Positions 36,358 to 44,926 of a stretch of 64,000 nucleotides of DNA are shown here, in pieces. Source of the DNA: APNM01 sp040361335 (GTDB taxonomy: Bacteria; Pseudomonadota; Gammaproteobacteria; Nevskiales; Salinisphaeraceae); contig NZ_APNM01000005.1 in assembly GCF_040361335.1 (NCBI RefSeq), positions 172,385-236,384 of the forward strand, in the 5' to 3' direction. Every line of letters starts with the position of its first letter. Position 1 is the stretch's first letter. Under the pieces are notes generated by a model. It was not told the DNA's origin, did no database searches, and was given only the letters and a program-made list of their open reading frames with translations. The position numbers were made by a program, and so were the translations under genes.

Positions 36358-37284
36358 TCAGTCCCAGAGCCGGGCGGCACCGCGCACCCCGCTGGCGTCG
36401 CCGTGGCGGGCCGGCAGCAGGCGCGTGCGCACATTGTCGGAAAACACATGGCGCCCCCACAGCGCGGGCACGTTGTCGTACAGCCGCCGGACCCGCGACA
36501 GGCCGCCCCCGAGCACGATCGTCTCGGGATCGAGGATGTTGATCACCGTCGCCAGCGACCGCGCCAGACGATCCTCGTAGGCGGCCAGCGCCGCCATGGC
36601 GACCGGATCGCCACGCGCGGCGGCCGATGCCACCGCCTCGCCGTCCGCGGCCGCGCCGCCGCGTGCCCGGCAGTCCGCGGCCAGGCCCGGCCCGGACAGC
36701 CAAGTCTCGATGCAGCCACGCCGGCCACACCAGCAGGCCGGGCCCGGCAACTCGGTTTCCGGATCCGGCCAGGGCAGCGGGTTATGGCCCCACTCGCCGG
36801 CGACGGCATTGGGGCCGCGCACGAGCTCGCCACGCCAGGCGAGACCGCCGCCGACCCCGGTGCCCAGGATCGCCGCGAACAGCCCGCTCGCCCCGACGCC
36901 GGCCCCGTCCGCCGCCTCGGATGCCGCCAGGCAGTCGGCGTCGTTCGCCATGCGGATCTCCCGGCCCAGGACGGCCGCGAAGTCGGCGTCGAGCCGACGC
37001 CCGTTGAGGCAGGTGGAGTTGGCGTTGCGCAGCCGCCCGTCCGCCGGCGAGATCGAGCCGGGGGTACCGATACCCACGCACAGGCCGGTCGCGCCGACCT
37101 CCTGTTCCAGCTCGACGACCAGCCGCGCCACGGCGGCCACGGTACCGTCGTAGTCCCCCGCCGGCGTCGGCATGCGCCGCTCGGCCAGCACCGCGTCGTC
37201 CGCACCGAGCACGATCCCGGCGATCTTGGTGCCGCCCAGGTCGATTCCGATGCGCAGAGCGGCGGTTGCGTTCTTCCCTGCCAT
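36358..37284 (-). CDS. ROK-family sugar kinase (fructokinase/N-acetylglucosamine-kinase-like)
   Basis: A 308-aa ATP-dependent sugar kinase. The phosphate loop is RIGIDLGGTKIAGIVLG. The catalytic region NDADCLAASEAADGAG and the sugar loop AGEWGHNPLPWP are present. The ROK zinc site is CWCGRRGCIETWLSGPGLA, with the upstream His in EWGHN. The sugar-binding context resembles Mak/NagK, but fructose, glucose and N-acetylglucosamine cannot be separated by eye. It faces the divergent mlaC-like gene with a short gap. Confidence 0.87.
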   Translation of the reverse strand: MAGKNATAALRIGIDLGGTKIAGIVLGADDAVLAERRMPTPAGDYDGTVAAVARLVVELEQEVGATGLCVGIGTPGSISPADGRLRNANSTCLNGRRLDADFAAVLGREIRMANDADCLAASEAADGAGVGASGLFAAILGTGVGGGLAWRGELVRGPNAVAGEWGHNPLPWPDPETELPGPACWCGRRGCIETWLSGPGLAADCRARGGAAADGEAVASAAARGDPVAMAALAAYEDRLARSLATVINILDPETIVLGGGLSRVRRLYDNVPALWGRHVFSDNVRTRLLPARHGDASGVRGAARLWD

Positions 37285-37373
37285 GGGCGGATTCTATCGT
37301 CCCGACACGCTGGACGGATGCCGGAGAAACGGTACACTGGATTCGGCGGCCATCGAGGTCGAGGAATACGGTT

Positions 37374-38009
37374 ATGGCACATGCTAGGCAGCGGGCGGCG
37401 GCCCGCGCGATAGTCGGGCTTGTTGCGGCGCTGATGTTGCCCGGAACGCCGGTGCATGCCGCACCGTCCGAGGCCGCTGCGGCCGCGGACACGGTTCGGG
37501 ATTTCTATGAACGGGTCGAGCGCATGACCCGCCTGGATAGCTGCGCCGAACGCGCGGCCTTCCTGGAATCCGCGGTCGATTCGACCTACGACATCCCCAA
37601 CTACCTGCGTGAGAGTCTCCGTGGCCACTGGCAAGAACTTGCCGGCGAGGACGTGGATGCGCTCCAGCGCGGACTCCGGCACTTGATTGCGACCACCTAC
37701 GCCGCCAATTTCGCGTCGCCGGAGGACCTGTCGGTACGGATCGGCGACGCCGCCTACGAAGATCGCTACCGGCGCTCCGTCGGCGTGCTTATCCAGCAGT
37801 CGGGCAAGGAAGTGGCGCAACGCCGCTATCTGCTGCACCGGACCGACGACGGCGGGGACTGGAAGGTGATCAACCTGTTCTTCCCGCGCGGCGGCAACGA
37901 GTTGGTTCACCGCGCCCGCTACAACGAGGAGAACCTGCGCTGGGGCGGATTCGACGCCCTCCGCGAGTATCTGCGCGCCGAGGCGTCGCGTTTCGGCGCC
38001 GACTGCTGA
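37374..38009 (+). CDS. MlaC/Ttg2D-family periplasmic phospholipid-binding protein
   Basis: A 211-aa exported protein. The signal peptide (about 1-29, IVGLVAALMLPGTPVHA) is followed by an all-helix/beta fold of the MlaC type: VRDFYERVERM, YLRESLRGHWQEL and the later Y-L-L-H-R-T-D-D-G-G-D-W-K-V-I-N segment. MlaC shuttles phospholipids between the outer-membrane MlaA complex and the inner-membrane MlaFEDB transporter. Here the gene is alone, without the mla operon, so it may be a paralogue. A GAGGA site eight bases before the ATG at 37374 sets the start. The sequence similarity is moderate. Confidence 0.7.
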   Translation: MAHARQRAAARAIVGLVAALMLPGTPVHAAPSEAAAAADTVRDFYERVERMTRLDSCAERAAFLESAVDSTYDIPNYLRESLRGHWQELAGEDVDALQRGLRHLIATTYAANFASPEDLSVRIGDAAYEDRYRRSVGVLIQQSGKEVAQRRYLLHRTDDGGDWKVINLFFPRGGNELVHRARYNEENLRWGGFDALREYLRAEASRFGADC

Positions 38010-38080
38010 ACACCGGCCGGTCACGGAAACGCAATCCCCTCGTGCCACGGTGGCTCCCGCAATCCAGCGAGGAGTCCGCC

Positions 38081-38218
38081 ATGCCCCGCAGCAAACTGAA
38101 CCGCCACGCCCGCTCCGCCCTCTATGCCCTGGCCGGCCTCCTGGTGCCCGGCGGCGTGCCCTTCGGCCTGGTCGACCGCGAGCACCCGGCCGCGGAATCG
38201 ATCGGCCCCGAGGCCTGA
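38081..38218 (+). CDS. 45-aa small protein with hydrophobic segment
   Basis: A short ORF with a strong GGAG site seven bases before its ATG. The product is MPRSKLNRHARSALYALAGL, then a hydrophobic stretch and an acidic tail ending in G-P-E-A. A basic start, one hydrophobic stretch (about 14-31, proline- and glycine-containing) and an acidic tail suggest membrane association. It lies 71 bp after the MlaC-like gene and ends one base before the convergent sirtuin gene. Function unknown; the ribosome-binding site and tight packing support it being real. Confidence 0.5.
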   Translation: MPRSKLNRHARSALYALAGLLVPGGVPFGLVDREHPAAESIGPEA

Positions 38219-38219
38219 A

Positions 38220-39056
38220 TCAGCCCAGCGCCGCCAGCGCGGCGCCCGCGGGCAGCGCGACCTTGAGGTCCAGGAGGTCGTCGGCCCGCGTGCGGCCGAT
38301 GTTGACGGCCGCCACCGGCAGACCGCGCTCGGCGGCCGCGCGCACGAAGCGATAACCCGACCAGACCATCAGGGAAGAGCCCACCACCAGTACCGCGTCC
38401 GCGGCATCGAGATGACGGCGCACGCGTGCCACCCGCGTCTTGGGCACGTTCTCGCCGAAGAACACGACGTCCGGCTTGAGCACGCCGCCACACACGGCGC
38501 AGGGCGGCACCCGAAAGTCCGCGACCGCGGCCGCGTCGACATCGGCGTCGCCGTCCGGCGCGATCTCGCCGTCGACGTCCGCCTCGGGGTTCGCCCGCCG
38601 CAGCGTCCGCTGCCAGTCGCCGCGGTCGACCGCGCTGCCGCATTCGAGACAGATCACGCGGTCGAGCCGGCCGTGCAGATCGATCACGCGGCGGCTACCC
38701 GCGGCCTGGTGGAGACCGTCGACGTTCTGGGTCACCAGCATCCCGACCCGCCCCCGGCGTTCCAGGGACGCCAGTGCCTCGTGGGCGGCGTTCGGCCGCG
38801 CCGCGGCCACCGCCGGCCAGCCGCGCATGCTGCGCGCCCAGTAGCGCCGGCGCGCCGCCTCGCTGCGGCGGAATTCCTGGTAGGTCATGGGCTGGCGGCG
38901 CTTCCAGGCGCCGGCACCGTCGCGGTAGTCGGGGATCCCGGAATCGGTGCTGCAGCCGGCGCCGGTGAGCACGAACAACCGCGGATGCGCTTTCACGAAC
39001 GCGGCCAGCTCGGCCGTGCCCGCATCGCCGTGTTGAATCGCCGTGTCCTGCATCAT
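38220..39056 (-). CDS. Sir2-family NAD-dependent protein deacylase (class II-like)
   Basis: A 278-aa sirtuin. The NAD motif is LFVLTGAGCSTDSGIPDYRD. TQNVDGLHQAAGS and the catalytic histidine in DLHGRLDRVICLECG follow. The zinc-binding cysteines are CLECG and CAVCGG, with KPDVVFFGENVP and VVGSSLMVWSGYRF after them. The long insert between the cysteine pairs and the G-C-S-T-D-S-G-I-P motif resemble class II (SIRT4-like) sirtuins. These may remove acyl groups other than acetyl. An acyl-CoA-binding protein gene lies directly upstream on the same strand. Two adjacent ATGs (39056, 39053) are possible starts. Confidence 0.92.
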   Translation of the reverse strand: MMQDTAIQHGDAGTAELAAFVKAHPRLFVLTGAGCSTDSGIPDYRDGAGAWKRRQPMTYQEFRRSEAARRRYWARSMRGWPAVAAARPNAAHEALASLERRGRVGMLVTQNVDGLHQAAGSRRVIDLHGRLDRVICLECGSAVDRGDWQRTLRRANPEADVDGEIAPDGDADVDAAAVADFRVPPCAVCGGVLKPDVVFFGENVPKTRVARVRRHLDAADAVLVVGSSLMVWSGYRFVRAAAERGLPVAAVNIGRTRADDLLDLKVALPAGAALAALG

Positions 39057-39109
39057 GGCCAGTATACGGCTGCCGCGCGGCGCGGGATGCCGTCGGGGCC
39101 GCGAATCCC

Positions 39110-39249
39110 GGACCCCGGATCGCGCTTTACGCCTCCGGGATGAATGCCCTACTTGCCGTCGGCGGCGTTCGACCGGTCTGGATCCCGGATTGCGCTACGC
39201 GCATCCGGGATGAACTCGTTACTTGCCGTCAGCGGCAAGTAACGAGTTC
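39110..39249. repeat. 70-bp tandem duplication of the acyl-CoA-binding gene end plus REP-like palindrome
   Basis: On the minus strand, GACGGCAAGTA followed by TTCATCCCGGA-type palindromic DNA occurs twice, 70 bp apart (+ strand ACTTGCCGTC at 39151 and 39221). One copy is the real stop-codon region of the gene; the other is a decayed duplicate. The palindrome ATCCCGGAT/ATCCGGGAT (39182-39211) is REP-like. A perfect 17-bp-arm hairpin (39212-39249, loop TCAG) spans the stop codon. Confidence 0.8.
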
Positions 39250-39488
39250 ACTTTATCCACGTAGGCCTGCATGGCGTCCTCGGCGGACAGGCCCTTGAGC
39301 TTGGCCCAGGCGTCGTACTTGGCACGGCCCACCATGTTGGTGAAACCGGGACGCTTGCCCTGGACATCGCCCTCGGAGGCCTGCTTGAAATGCGCGTACA
39401 GCGACAGCAGGTCGTCGTTGCTCGGGCGCTCGGACAGCGTCTTGACGTCCGCCTGGGCCTGCTCGAACTTCCCTTTCAGATCCGACAT
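39219..39488 (-). CDS. acyl-CoA-binding protein
   Basis: An 89-aa four-helix ACBP. The conserved motifs LLSLYAHFKQASEGDVQGKRPG and MVGRAKYDAWAKLKGLS are present, with the Tyr/Lys residues that hold the CoA head group. It binds long-chain acyl-CoA esters in the cytoplasm. The family is mainly eukaryotic and is patchy in bacteria. The last codons and stop form one arm of a perfect 17-bp hairpin, which probably ends transcription or protects the 3' end. Same strand as the sirtuin downstream. Confidence 0.95.
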   Translation of the reverse strand: MSDLKGKFEQAQADVKTLSERPSNDDLLSLYAHFKQASEGDVQGKRPGFTNMVGRAKYDAWAKLKGLSAEDAMQAYVDKVNSLLAADGK

Positions 39489-39532
39489 CGTTCTCTCTCC
39501 CCTACTCCGGTTCTATTTGCGTTCGCCGCCAT

Positions 39533-40027
39533 TCAATCCCGGCGGCGCAGCGTTATGAAACTGTAAGGATACGGATTGCGCTCATTGGCGGCGTAGCGAT
39601 GGCGCTCGATCTGCTCCCATTCCTCGAAATCGATGTCGGGGAAATGGGTATCGCCGTCGAAGGCGTCGTGCACGCGTGTCAGATAGATGCGTCCGGCCTT
39701 GGGCAGCGCCATGGCGTAAACCTGCGCGCCGCCGATCACCATGAGCTCCGGCGCCCCGGCCTCGCGCGCCGCCCCGCGCGCTTCGGCGAAGCTGGTCACC
39801 GTCCGGCACCCCTCGGCACGGTAGTCCGGATCGCGCGAGAGCACGATGTTGTCGCGCTCCGGCAGCGGCCGGCCGATGGACTCATGCGTACGCCGGCCCA
39901 TCAGGATCGGCTTGCCCAGCGTGGTCTGCTTGAAGTGGCGCAGATCGGCCGGCAGCCGCCACGGCAGACCGCCGGCGGCGCCGATCAGGCCGTTCTCGTC
40001 CATCGCGACGATCAGTGAGATACGCAT
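39533..40027 (-). CDS. folA: dihydrofolate reductase
   Basis: A 164-aa enzyme reducing dihydrofolate with NADPH. It has the N-terminal strand ISLIVAMDENGLIGAAGGLP with the M20-loop W-R-L-P, the active-site acidic residue in LPADLRHFK, GKPILMGRRTHESIGRPLP, MVIGGAQVYAMALP and THFPDID. It follows thyA on the same strand, matching the functional pair that regenerates folate after dTMP synthesis. Confidence 0.97.
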   Translation of the reverse strand: MRISLIVAMDENGLIGAAGGLPWRLPADLRHFKQTTLGKPILMGRRTHESIGRPLPERDNIVLSRDPDYRAEGCRTVTSFAEARGAAREAGAPELMVIGGAQVYAMALPKAGRIYLTRVHDAFDGDTHFPDIDFEEWEQIERHRYAANERNPYPYSFITLRRRD

Positions 40028-40054
40028 CGGGATCTGGTTACCTTGGATGGGATA

Positions 40055-40849
40055 TCAGACGGCCACGGGTGCCTTGATGTGGGGATGGCACTCGTACCCG
40101 ACCAGCCGTATGTCGTCGTAGGTGAAGGCGAACAGGTCGTCGACCGCGGGGTTGAGCTCCAGGCGCGGCAGCGGCAGCGGCTCGCGCGCGAGCTGGCGGT
40201 CGGCCTGCTCCAGGTGGTTCAGGTACAGGTGCGCGTCGCCGAAGGTGTGCACGAAATCGCCCGCCTCCAGGCCGCAGACCTGGGCCACCATGTGCGTGAG
40301 CAGCGCATACGAGGCGATGTTGAAGGGCACGCCCAGGAAGATGTCGGCGCTGCGCTGGTAGAGCTGGCAGGAGAGCCGGCCCTCGGCGACGTAGAACTGG
40401 AACATGGTATGGCACGGCGGCAGCGCCATGTCGTCGACCTCGGCCGGGTTCCAGGCGCTGACGATGTGGCGCCGCGAGTCCGGGTGGTGCCGGATCGAAT
40501 GCAGCACCCCGGCGAGCTGGTCGATGGCGCGGCCGTCCGGCGCCGGCCAGGAGCGCCACTGGTGGCCGTACACCGGCCCCAGGTCGCCGTTCTCGTCGGC
40601 CCACTCGTCCCAGATCGAGACGCCGTTGTCCTTGAGGTACTTGATGTTGGTATCGCCGGCGATGAACCAGAGCAGCTCATGGACGATCGAGCGCAGGTGC
40701 AGTTTCTTGGTGGTCACCGCGGGGAAACCGTCTTGGAGATCGAAGCGCATCTGCCAGCCGAACACGGAGAGCGTGCCGGTGCCGGTGCGGTCGCCCTTGC
40801 GGGTGCCGTTCTCGCGCACGTGGCGCATCAGGTCCAGGTACTGCCTCAT
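40055..40849 (-). CDS. thyA: thymidylate synthase
   Basis: A 264-aa enzyme methylating dUMP to dTMP with methylenetetrahydrofolate. RTGTGTLSVFGWQMRFDLQD and WDEWADENGDLGPVYGHQWR are present. The active-site cysteine is in ALPPCHTMFQFYV, followed by YQRSADIFLGVPFNIASYA. The C-terminus is HIKAPVAV. The ATG at 40849 overlaps the lgt stop by four bases (ATGA). The lgt-thyA-folA order is common in Gammaproteobacteria. Confidence 0.98.
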   Translation of the reverse strand: MRQYLDLMRHVRENGTRKGDRTGTGTLSVFGWQMRFDLQDGFPAVTTKKLHLRSIVHELLWFIAGDTNIKYLKDNGVSIWDEWADENGDLGPVYGHQWRSWPAPDGRAIDQLAGVLHSIRHHPDSRRHIVSAWNPAEVDDMALPPCHTMFQFYVAEGRLSCQLYQRSADIFLGVPFNIASYALLTHMVAQVCGLEAGDFVHTFGDAHLYLNHLEQADRQLAREPLPLPRLELNPAVDDLFAFTYDDIRLVGYECHPHIKAPVAV

Positions 40850-41646
40850 GCCCGCGCCTCCTTCTGTCCGATGCCGGCGTACGCCAGGGCCAGCAACAGC
40901 ACGCCGCCGGCGATCATGGGTGTGCACAGGAGCTGGCCCATGGTCAGCCAGTCGAAGGCGATGAACCCCAGATGGGCGTCCGGCTGGCGATAGAATTCCG
41001 CCAGGAAGCGCAGCGCACCGTAGCCCAGCAGGAACACGCCGGACACGGCCATCCGCGGCCGCGGCCGCCGCGCGAACCACCACAGCACGGCCAGCAGCAC
41101 CAACCCTTCGAGACCGGCCTCGTAGAGTTGCGAGGGATGCCGCGGCGACAGGTCCACCTGCGGGTAGACCATGGCCCAGGGCACATCCGCGGTCCGCCCC
41201 ACCAGCTCGGCGTTCACGAAATTGGCGATGCGGCCGAAGAACAGGCCGATGGGCACCATCGGGGCGACGAAGTCGGTGACGTCGAAGAAGCCGCGTCCGG
41301 TCTTGCGCGCGAACCAGGCCGCGGCCGCGAACACGCCCAGCATGCCGCCGTGGAAGGACATGCCGCCCTGCCAGATGTAGAAGAGTTGCAACGGATCCGC
41401 CGCCAGCATCCGCGGCTGATAGAAGAGCAGGTAGCCGACGCGCCCGCCCACGATCACGCCGAGCACGACGTAGAACAGGAAATCCCCCACTTCCTCGCGC
41501 CCCCAGTCGACGTGCGGCAGGCGCGTGCGCCACACCGCGGCGGCCCAGCCGAGCACGAAGGACAGCAGGTACATCAGGCCGTACCAATGGATGGCCACCG
41601 GCCCCAGCGAGATGGCGACCGGGTCGAACTGCGGGTGCGTGAACAT
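40846..41646 (-). CDS. lgt: prolipoprotein diacylglyceryl transferase
   Basis: A 266-aa inner-membrane enzyme that moves diacylglycerol from phosphatidylglycerol to the lipobox cysteine of prolipoproteins. About seven membrane helices are predicted. The key motifs HWYGLMYLLSF, WQGGMSFHGGMLG (essential His) and GRIANFVNAELVGR (Lgt signature) are present, as is HPSQLYEAGLEG. It is coupled to thyA by an ATGA overlap. Its substrates include the DUF4382 lipoprotein in this window. Confidence 0.97.
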   Translation of the reverse strand: MFTHPQFDPVAISLGPVAIHWYGLMYLLSFVLGWAAAVWRTRLPHVDWGREEVGDFLFYVVLGVIVGGRVGYLLFYQPRMLAADPLQLFYIWQGGMSFHGGMLGVFAAAAWFARKTGRGFFDVTDFVAPMVPIGLFFGRIANFVNAELVGRTADVPWAMVYPQVDLSPRHPSQLYEAGLEGLVLLAVLWWFARRPRPRMAVSGVFLLGYGALRFLAEFYRQPDAHLGFIAFDWLTMGQLLCTPMIAGGVLLLALAYAGIGQKEARA

Positions 41647-41682
41647 GCCGCGGATTCTAGCAGGAGGCGCGGTACCGCCGCG

Positions 41683-42684
41683 CTACTCGATATGCGCCCG
41701 CACCATCGTATTGGCGTCGGTACCGAACCAGAAGCTGGCGCGCGCCGGGTCCCAGACCATGTTGCGCGCGGCGCCGCCGCCGCTGGGAATCGCCATGGTC
41801 GCGATGTATTCGCCGGTGCCCGGATCGAAGCCCACCAGGGTGTTGGAATCGGGGCCGGTCTGGACGAACCAGGGTCGGCCCTGGCCGTCCAGGCCCATGG
41901 CGTACGGCAGGGCGTCCTCGCCGGCGGGCGCCGGCCACTCCTCGAACGCCACCTCGTCGGGTTCCAGGCGCCCCAGGTAGCCGCCGGTGTAGTCGACGTA
42001 CCAGACACGCCCGTCCGCGGCGACCTCGAGCCGCCGCGGCCGTGCCTCCTCGCGCGGCAGGATATATTCCGTGACCTCGCGGGTCTCCCGGTCCAGCCGC
42101 GCCAGCTTGTTGCTGCCGAACTCGGTGAACCAGATATCGCCGGCCGGCCCGATGTCCAGGCCGTAGGGCCGGGCGTTGTCGGTCGGCAGCCGGATCAGGC
42201 GGATATCGCCGCTGTCGGGCGCCAGGCGGCCGATGGCGTTGTAGTGCTGGAGCGTGAACCAGAGATCGCCGTCGGACCCGAACTGCTGGGTATGGGGATC
42301 GGCCCCCTCGCGCTCGATGGCGTGGTGCGTCATGTCGCCCGACGCCGGGGACACCCGGATCAGACGCTGGTTGCGGTTGCCCGCCACCCAGAGATCGCCC
42401 TCGGGCCCGACCACGACGTTGTGCGGCCCCGTGCCCTCCGGCAGGTCGTGGCGGCGGAACCGGGCCTCGCGGTCCCCGCCCTCGCCGGGCATCATCACGG
42501 CCAGGTAGTCGTCGCCCTGCCCAACGAACCAGACACGCCCGTCCGCCGCGACCGCCGGGTCGCGCGGCCGTGAGTGCGGCCAGGGCACGTTCCATTCGTG
42601 GATCGTGACCTCGACGCCACGACCGTCGCCGGCCCAGAGCGGCGCCGTAATCAGCCCCAGCAGGATTGCCGTCAATACGCGCAT
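41683..42684 (-). CDS. secreted beta-propeller, streptogramin-lyase-like
   Basis: A 333-aa protein with a signal peptide (about 1-18, AILLGLITAPLWA) and about seven repeats of the type D-G-x-x-W-F-x-x. Examples are ADGRVWFVGQG, EGDLWVAGNRN, DGDLWFTLQHYNAIGRL, AGDIWFTEFGSNKLARL and DGRVWYVDYTGGYLGRLE. This is the six/seven-bladed propeller of virginiamycin B lyase (Vgb) relatives. Most such exported proteins have no shown lyase activity, so the substrate is open. A GGAGG site eight bases before the ATG at 42684 supports the start. It is divergent from the DUF255 gene. Confidence 0.8.
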   Translation of the reverse strand: MRVLTAILLGLITAPLWAGDGRGVEVTIHEWNVPWPHSRPRDPAVAADGRVWFVGQGDDYLAVMMPGEGGDREARFRRHDLPEGTGPHNVVVGPEGDLWVAGNRNQRLIRVSPASGDMTHHAIEREGADPHTQQFGSDGDLWFTLQHYNAIGRLAPDSGDIRLIRLPTDNARPYGLDIGPAGDIWFTEFGSNKLARLDRETREVTEYILPREEARPRRLEVAADGRVWYVDYTGGYLGRLEPDEVAFEEWPAPAGEDALPYAMGLDGQGRPWFVQTGPDSNTLVGFDPGTGEYIATMAIPSGGGAARNMVWDPARASFWFGTDANTMVRAHIE

Positions 42685-42802
42685 CGCCGCGCCTCCGGAT
42701 ATCGGATAGCCGTCTGTGAGCCCCGACCATAGCGCAGGCCGAGGACGTGATTCACCCGGCCGCGGTTGGGGCACACCCCGCCGCGTCCCCTAGAATGGCC
42801 GC

Positions 42803-44773
42803 ATGAGCAATCGACTCGCCGACGAGACCAGTCCCTACCTGCGCCAGCACGCCGACAACCCCGTCGACTGGTGGCCGTGGTGCGACGAGGCCCTGGCGGC
42901 CGCGCGCGCGGCGGACAAGCCGATCCTGCTGTCGATCGGCTATGCCGCCTGCCACTGGTGCCACGTGATGGCCCACGAGTCCTTCGAGGACGAGGACACG
43001 GCGGCGCGCATGAACGCCGCCTTCGTGAACATCAAGGTGGACCGCGAGGAGCGTCCCGACCTGGACCAGGTCTACCAGCTCGCCCACCAGATCCTGACCC
43101 GTCGCCCCGGCGGCTGGCCCCTGACCGTGGTGCTGGACCCGCACAGCCTGGCGCCGTTCATGGCCGGCACCTATTTCCCGGGCGAGGCCGCGCACGGGCT
43201 GCCGGCGTTCCGCGACGTGCTCACCCAGGTGGCCGAGTGGTATGCCGGCAACAGCCACAAGCTCCGCGACCAGAAGGCGCGCCTGGACGAAGTCTTCGCC
43301 CGCCTGGCGCCGGACCCGGCGGCGACACCGCCGGAAGGTGACGCCCTGGACCGCGCCGCCGAGGCCCTTGCCGTCTCGTTCGACGCCGAGCACGGCGGCT
43401 TCACCGGCGCCCCCAAGTTCCCGCACCCCGGCAGCCTGGCGCTGGCGCGCCGGCTCGCGACGCGCGGCGGCGGCACCGGGGAAATGGCACGGTTCACACT
43501 CCGCGGCATGGCCGCCGGCGGCCTATTCGATCATCTCGGGGGCGGTTTCTTCCGCTATTGCGTGGACGAGCGCTGGGAAATCCCGCACTTCGAGAAGATG
43601 CTCTACGACAACGGCGCCCTGCTCGCGCTGTACGCGCCGGCCGCCGTCGATCACGGCGACGCCCTGATGCACCGCGCCGCGACGGCCACGGTGGATTGGG
43701 CCCTGGCGGAGATGCGGTCCCCGGAGGGCGGTTTTTACGCCAGCCTGGACGCCGACAGCGGCGGCGTCGAGGGCGGCTATTACATCTGGGATGCCGACGA
43801 GGTGCGCGCCGCCCTGGGCGGGGACTTCGACGTTTTCGCGGCGCGCTTCGGCCTGGATAGCCCGCCCAATTTCCGGGCCGACGGGGCCGCGCGCTGGCAC
43901 CTGCGCCTGGCCCGCGACGCGGCCGACGAGGAGCCGGCGGCGATCGCCCGCGCCCGCGAGACCCTGCTGACGATCCGGCGCGCGCGGCCGCGGCCGGGGC
44001 TCGACCACAAGCGGCTGACCGCCTGGAACGCCCTGATGGCGGAGGGCCTGCTGGCCGCCGGCCGCCACCTCGGCCGCGCCGACGCGACCAGCGCGGCGCG
44101 CGAGTGCCTGGACTTCATCCGCGATGCCCTGTGGGACGGCCGTCGCCTGTGCGCCGTGCACGATGGCGAGCGCGCCCGCATCGGTGGCTACCTGGACGAC
44201 CACGCCCTGGTGCTGCGTGCCCTGTTGACCGCATTGGAAGACGAGTGGCGGGACGCCGACCTGGCCTGGGCGCTGACGCTGGCCGACACCCTGCTCGCGG
44301 ATTTCGAGGACGGGGAACGCGGCGGCTTCTATCTCACCGCCCATGATCACGAGACGCTGCTGCACCGGCCCAAGCCACTGGCCGACGAGTCCACACCCGC
44401 CGGCAACGGCGTCGCCGCGCACGCCCTGCTGCACCTGGGCTGGCTGGCGGGGGAGCCGCGCTACCTGCGGGCGGCGGAACGTACCCTGTGCTTGGCCGCC
44501 GAGCCCATGCGCCAGTACCCGATGGCCCACGCCGGCTTGCTCGCCACCCTGGCGGACTACCACGAGCCGCCGGAGATCGTGATTCTCCGCGGCGAGCCCG
44601 GCGCGATGGCGGACGCCCGCGAGCGGTTCGCCGCGGCGGGCACGGCGGTCTACGCGATCCCCGCGGACGCCGACCTGCCGCCGGCACTGGCGGCGAAGAC
44701 GCCCCGAGGCGATATCGTGGCCTACCGCTGCCGCGGCATGACCTGCTCGGAGCCAATCACCGCCTTCGACTGA
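42803..44773 (+). CDS. DUF255 / YyaL-type protein with thioredoxin-like and six-hairpin glycosidase-like domains
   Basis: A 656-aa cytoplasmic protein. The N-terminal thioredoxin-like domain (about 1-160) starts NRLADETSPYLRQHADNPVD and has the invariant CHWCHVMAHESFEDED and NIKVDREERPDLDQVY. The rest is an alpha/alpha barrel related to GlcNAc 2-epimerase/six-hairpin glycosidases (FFRYCVDERWEIPHFEKMLY, LDADSGGVEGGYYIWDADEV). It is homologous to SPATA20 of animals and YyaL of Bacillus. The biochemical function is not established. It is divergent from the propeller gene. Confidence 0.92.
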   Translation: MSNRLADETSPYLRQHADNPVDWWPWCDEALAAARAADKPILLSIGYAACHWCHVMAHESFEDEDTAARMNAAFVNIKVDREERPDLDQVYQLAHQILTRRPGGWPLTVVLDPHSLAPFMAGTYFPGEAAHGLPAFRDVLTQVAEWYAGNSHKLRDQKARLDEVFARLAPDPAATPPEGDALDRAAEALAVSFDAEHGGFTGAPKFPHPGSLALARRLATRGGGTGEMARFTLRGMAAGGLFDHLGGGFFRYCVDERWEIPHFEKMLYDNGALLALYAPAAVDHGDALMHRAATATVDWALAEMRSPEGGFYASLDADSGGVEGGYYIWDADEVRAALGGDFDVFAARFGLDSPPNFRADGAARWHLRLARDAADEEPAAIARARETLLTIRRARPRPGLDHKRLTAWNALMAEGLLAAGRHLGRADATSAARECLDFIRDALWDGRRLCAVHDGERARIGGYLDDHALVLRALLTALEDEWRDADLAWALTLADTLLADFEDGERGGFYLTAHDHETLLHRPKPLADESTPAGNGVAAHALLHLGWLAGEPRYLRAAERTLCLAAEPMRQYPMAHAGLLATLADYHEPPEIVILRGEPGAMADARERFAAAGTAVYAIPADADLPPALAAKTPRGDIVAYRCRGMTCSEPITAFD

Positions 44774-44784
44774 CCCCGGAAATC

Positions 44785-44918
44785 AACCACAGAGACACAG
44801 AGACCACAGAGCGAAGAGTGGGTTTTGATTGCGTGCTCCAAGCCGTACATGAAGCCTGGTGAACACACACTGTTCACAACCCCTGTGCTTTCTCTGTGTC
44901 CTCTGTGCCTCTGTGGTT
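44785..44918. repeat. CACAGAG inverted-repeat element 4
   Basis: 134 bp between the convergent DUF255 and PfkB genes. The ends are AACCACAGAGACACAGAG and its mirrored CTCTGTGCCTCTGTGGTT. The interior contains GTGAACACACACTGTTCAC, a smaller palindrome. It fills almost the whole gap and is a likely bidirectional terminator. Confidence 0.88.
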
Positions 44919-44926
44919 AGATTTTC

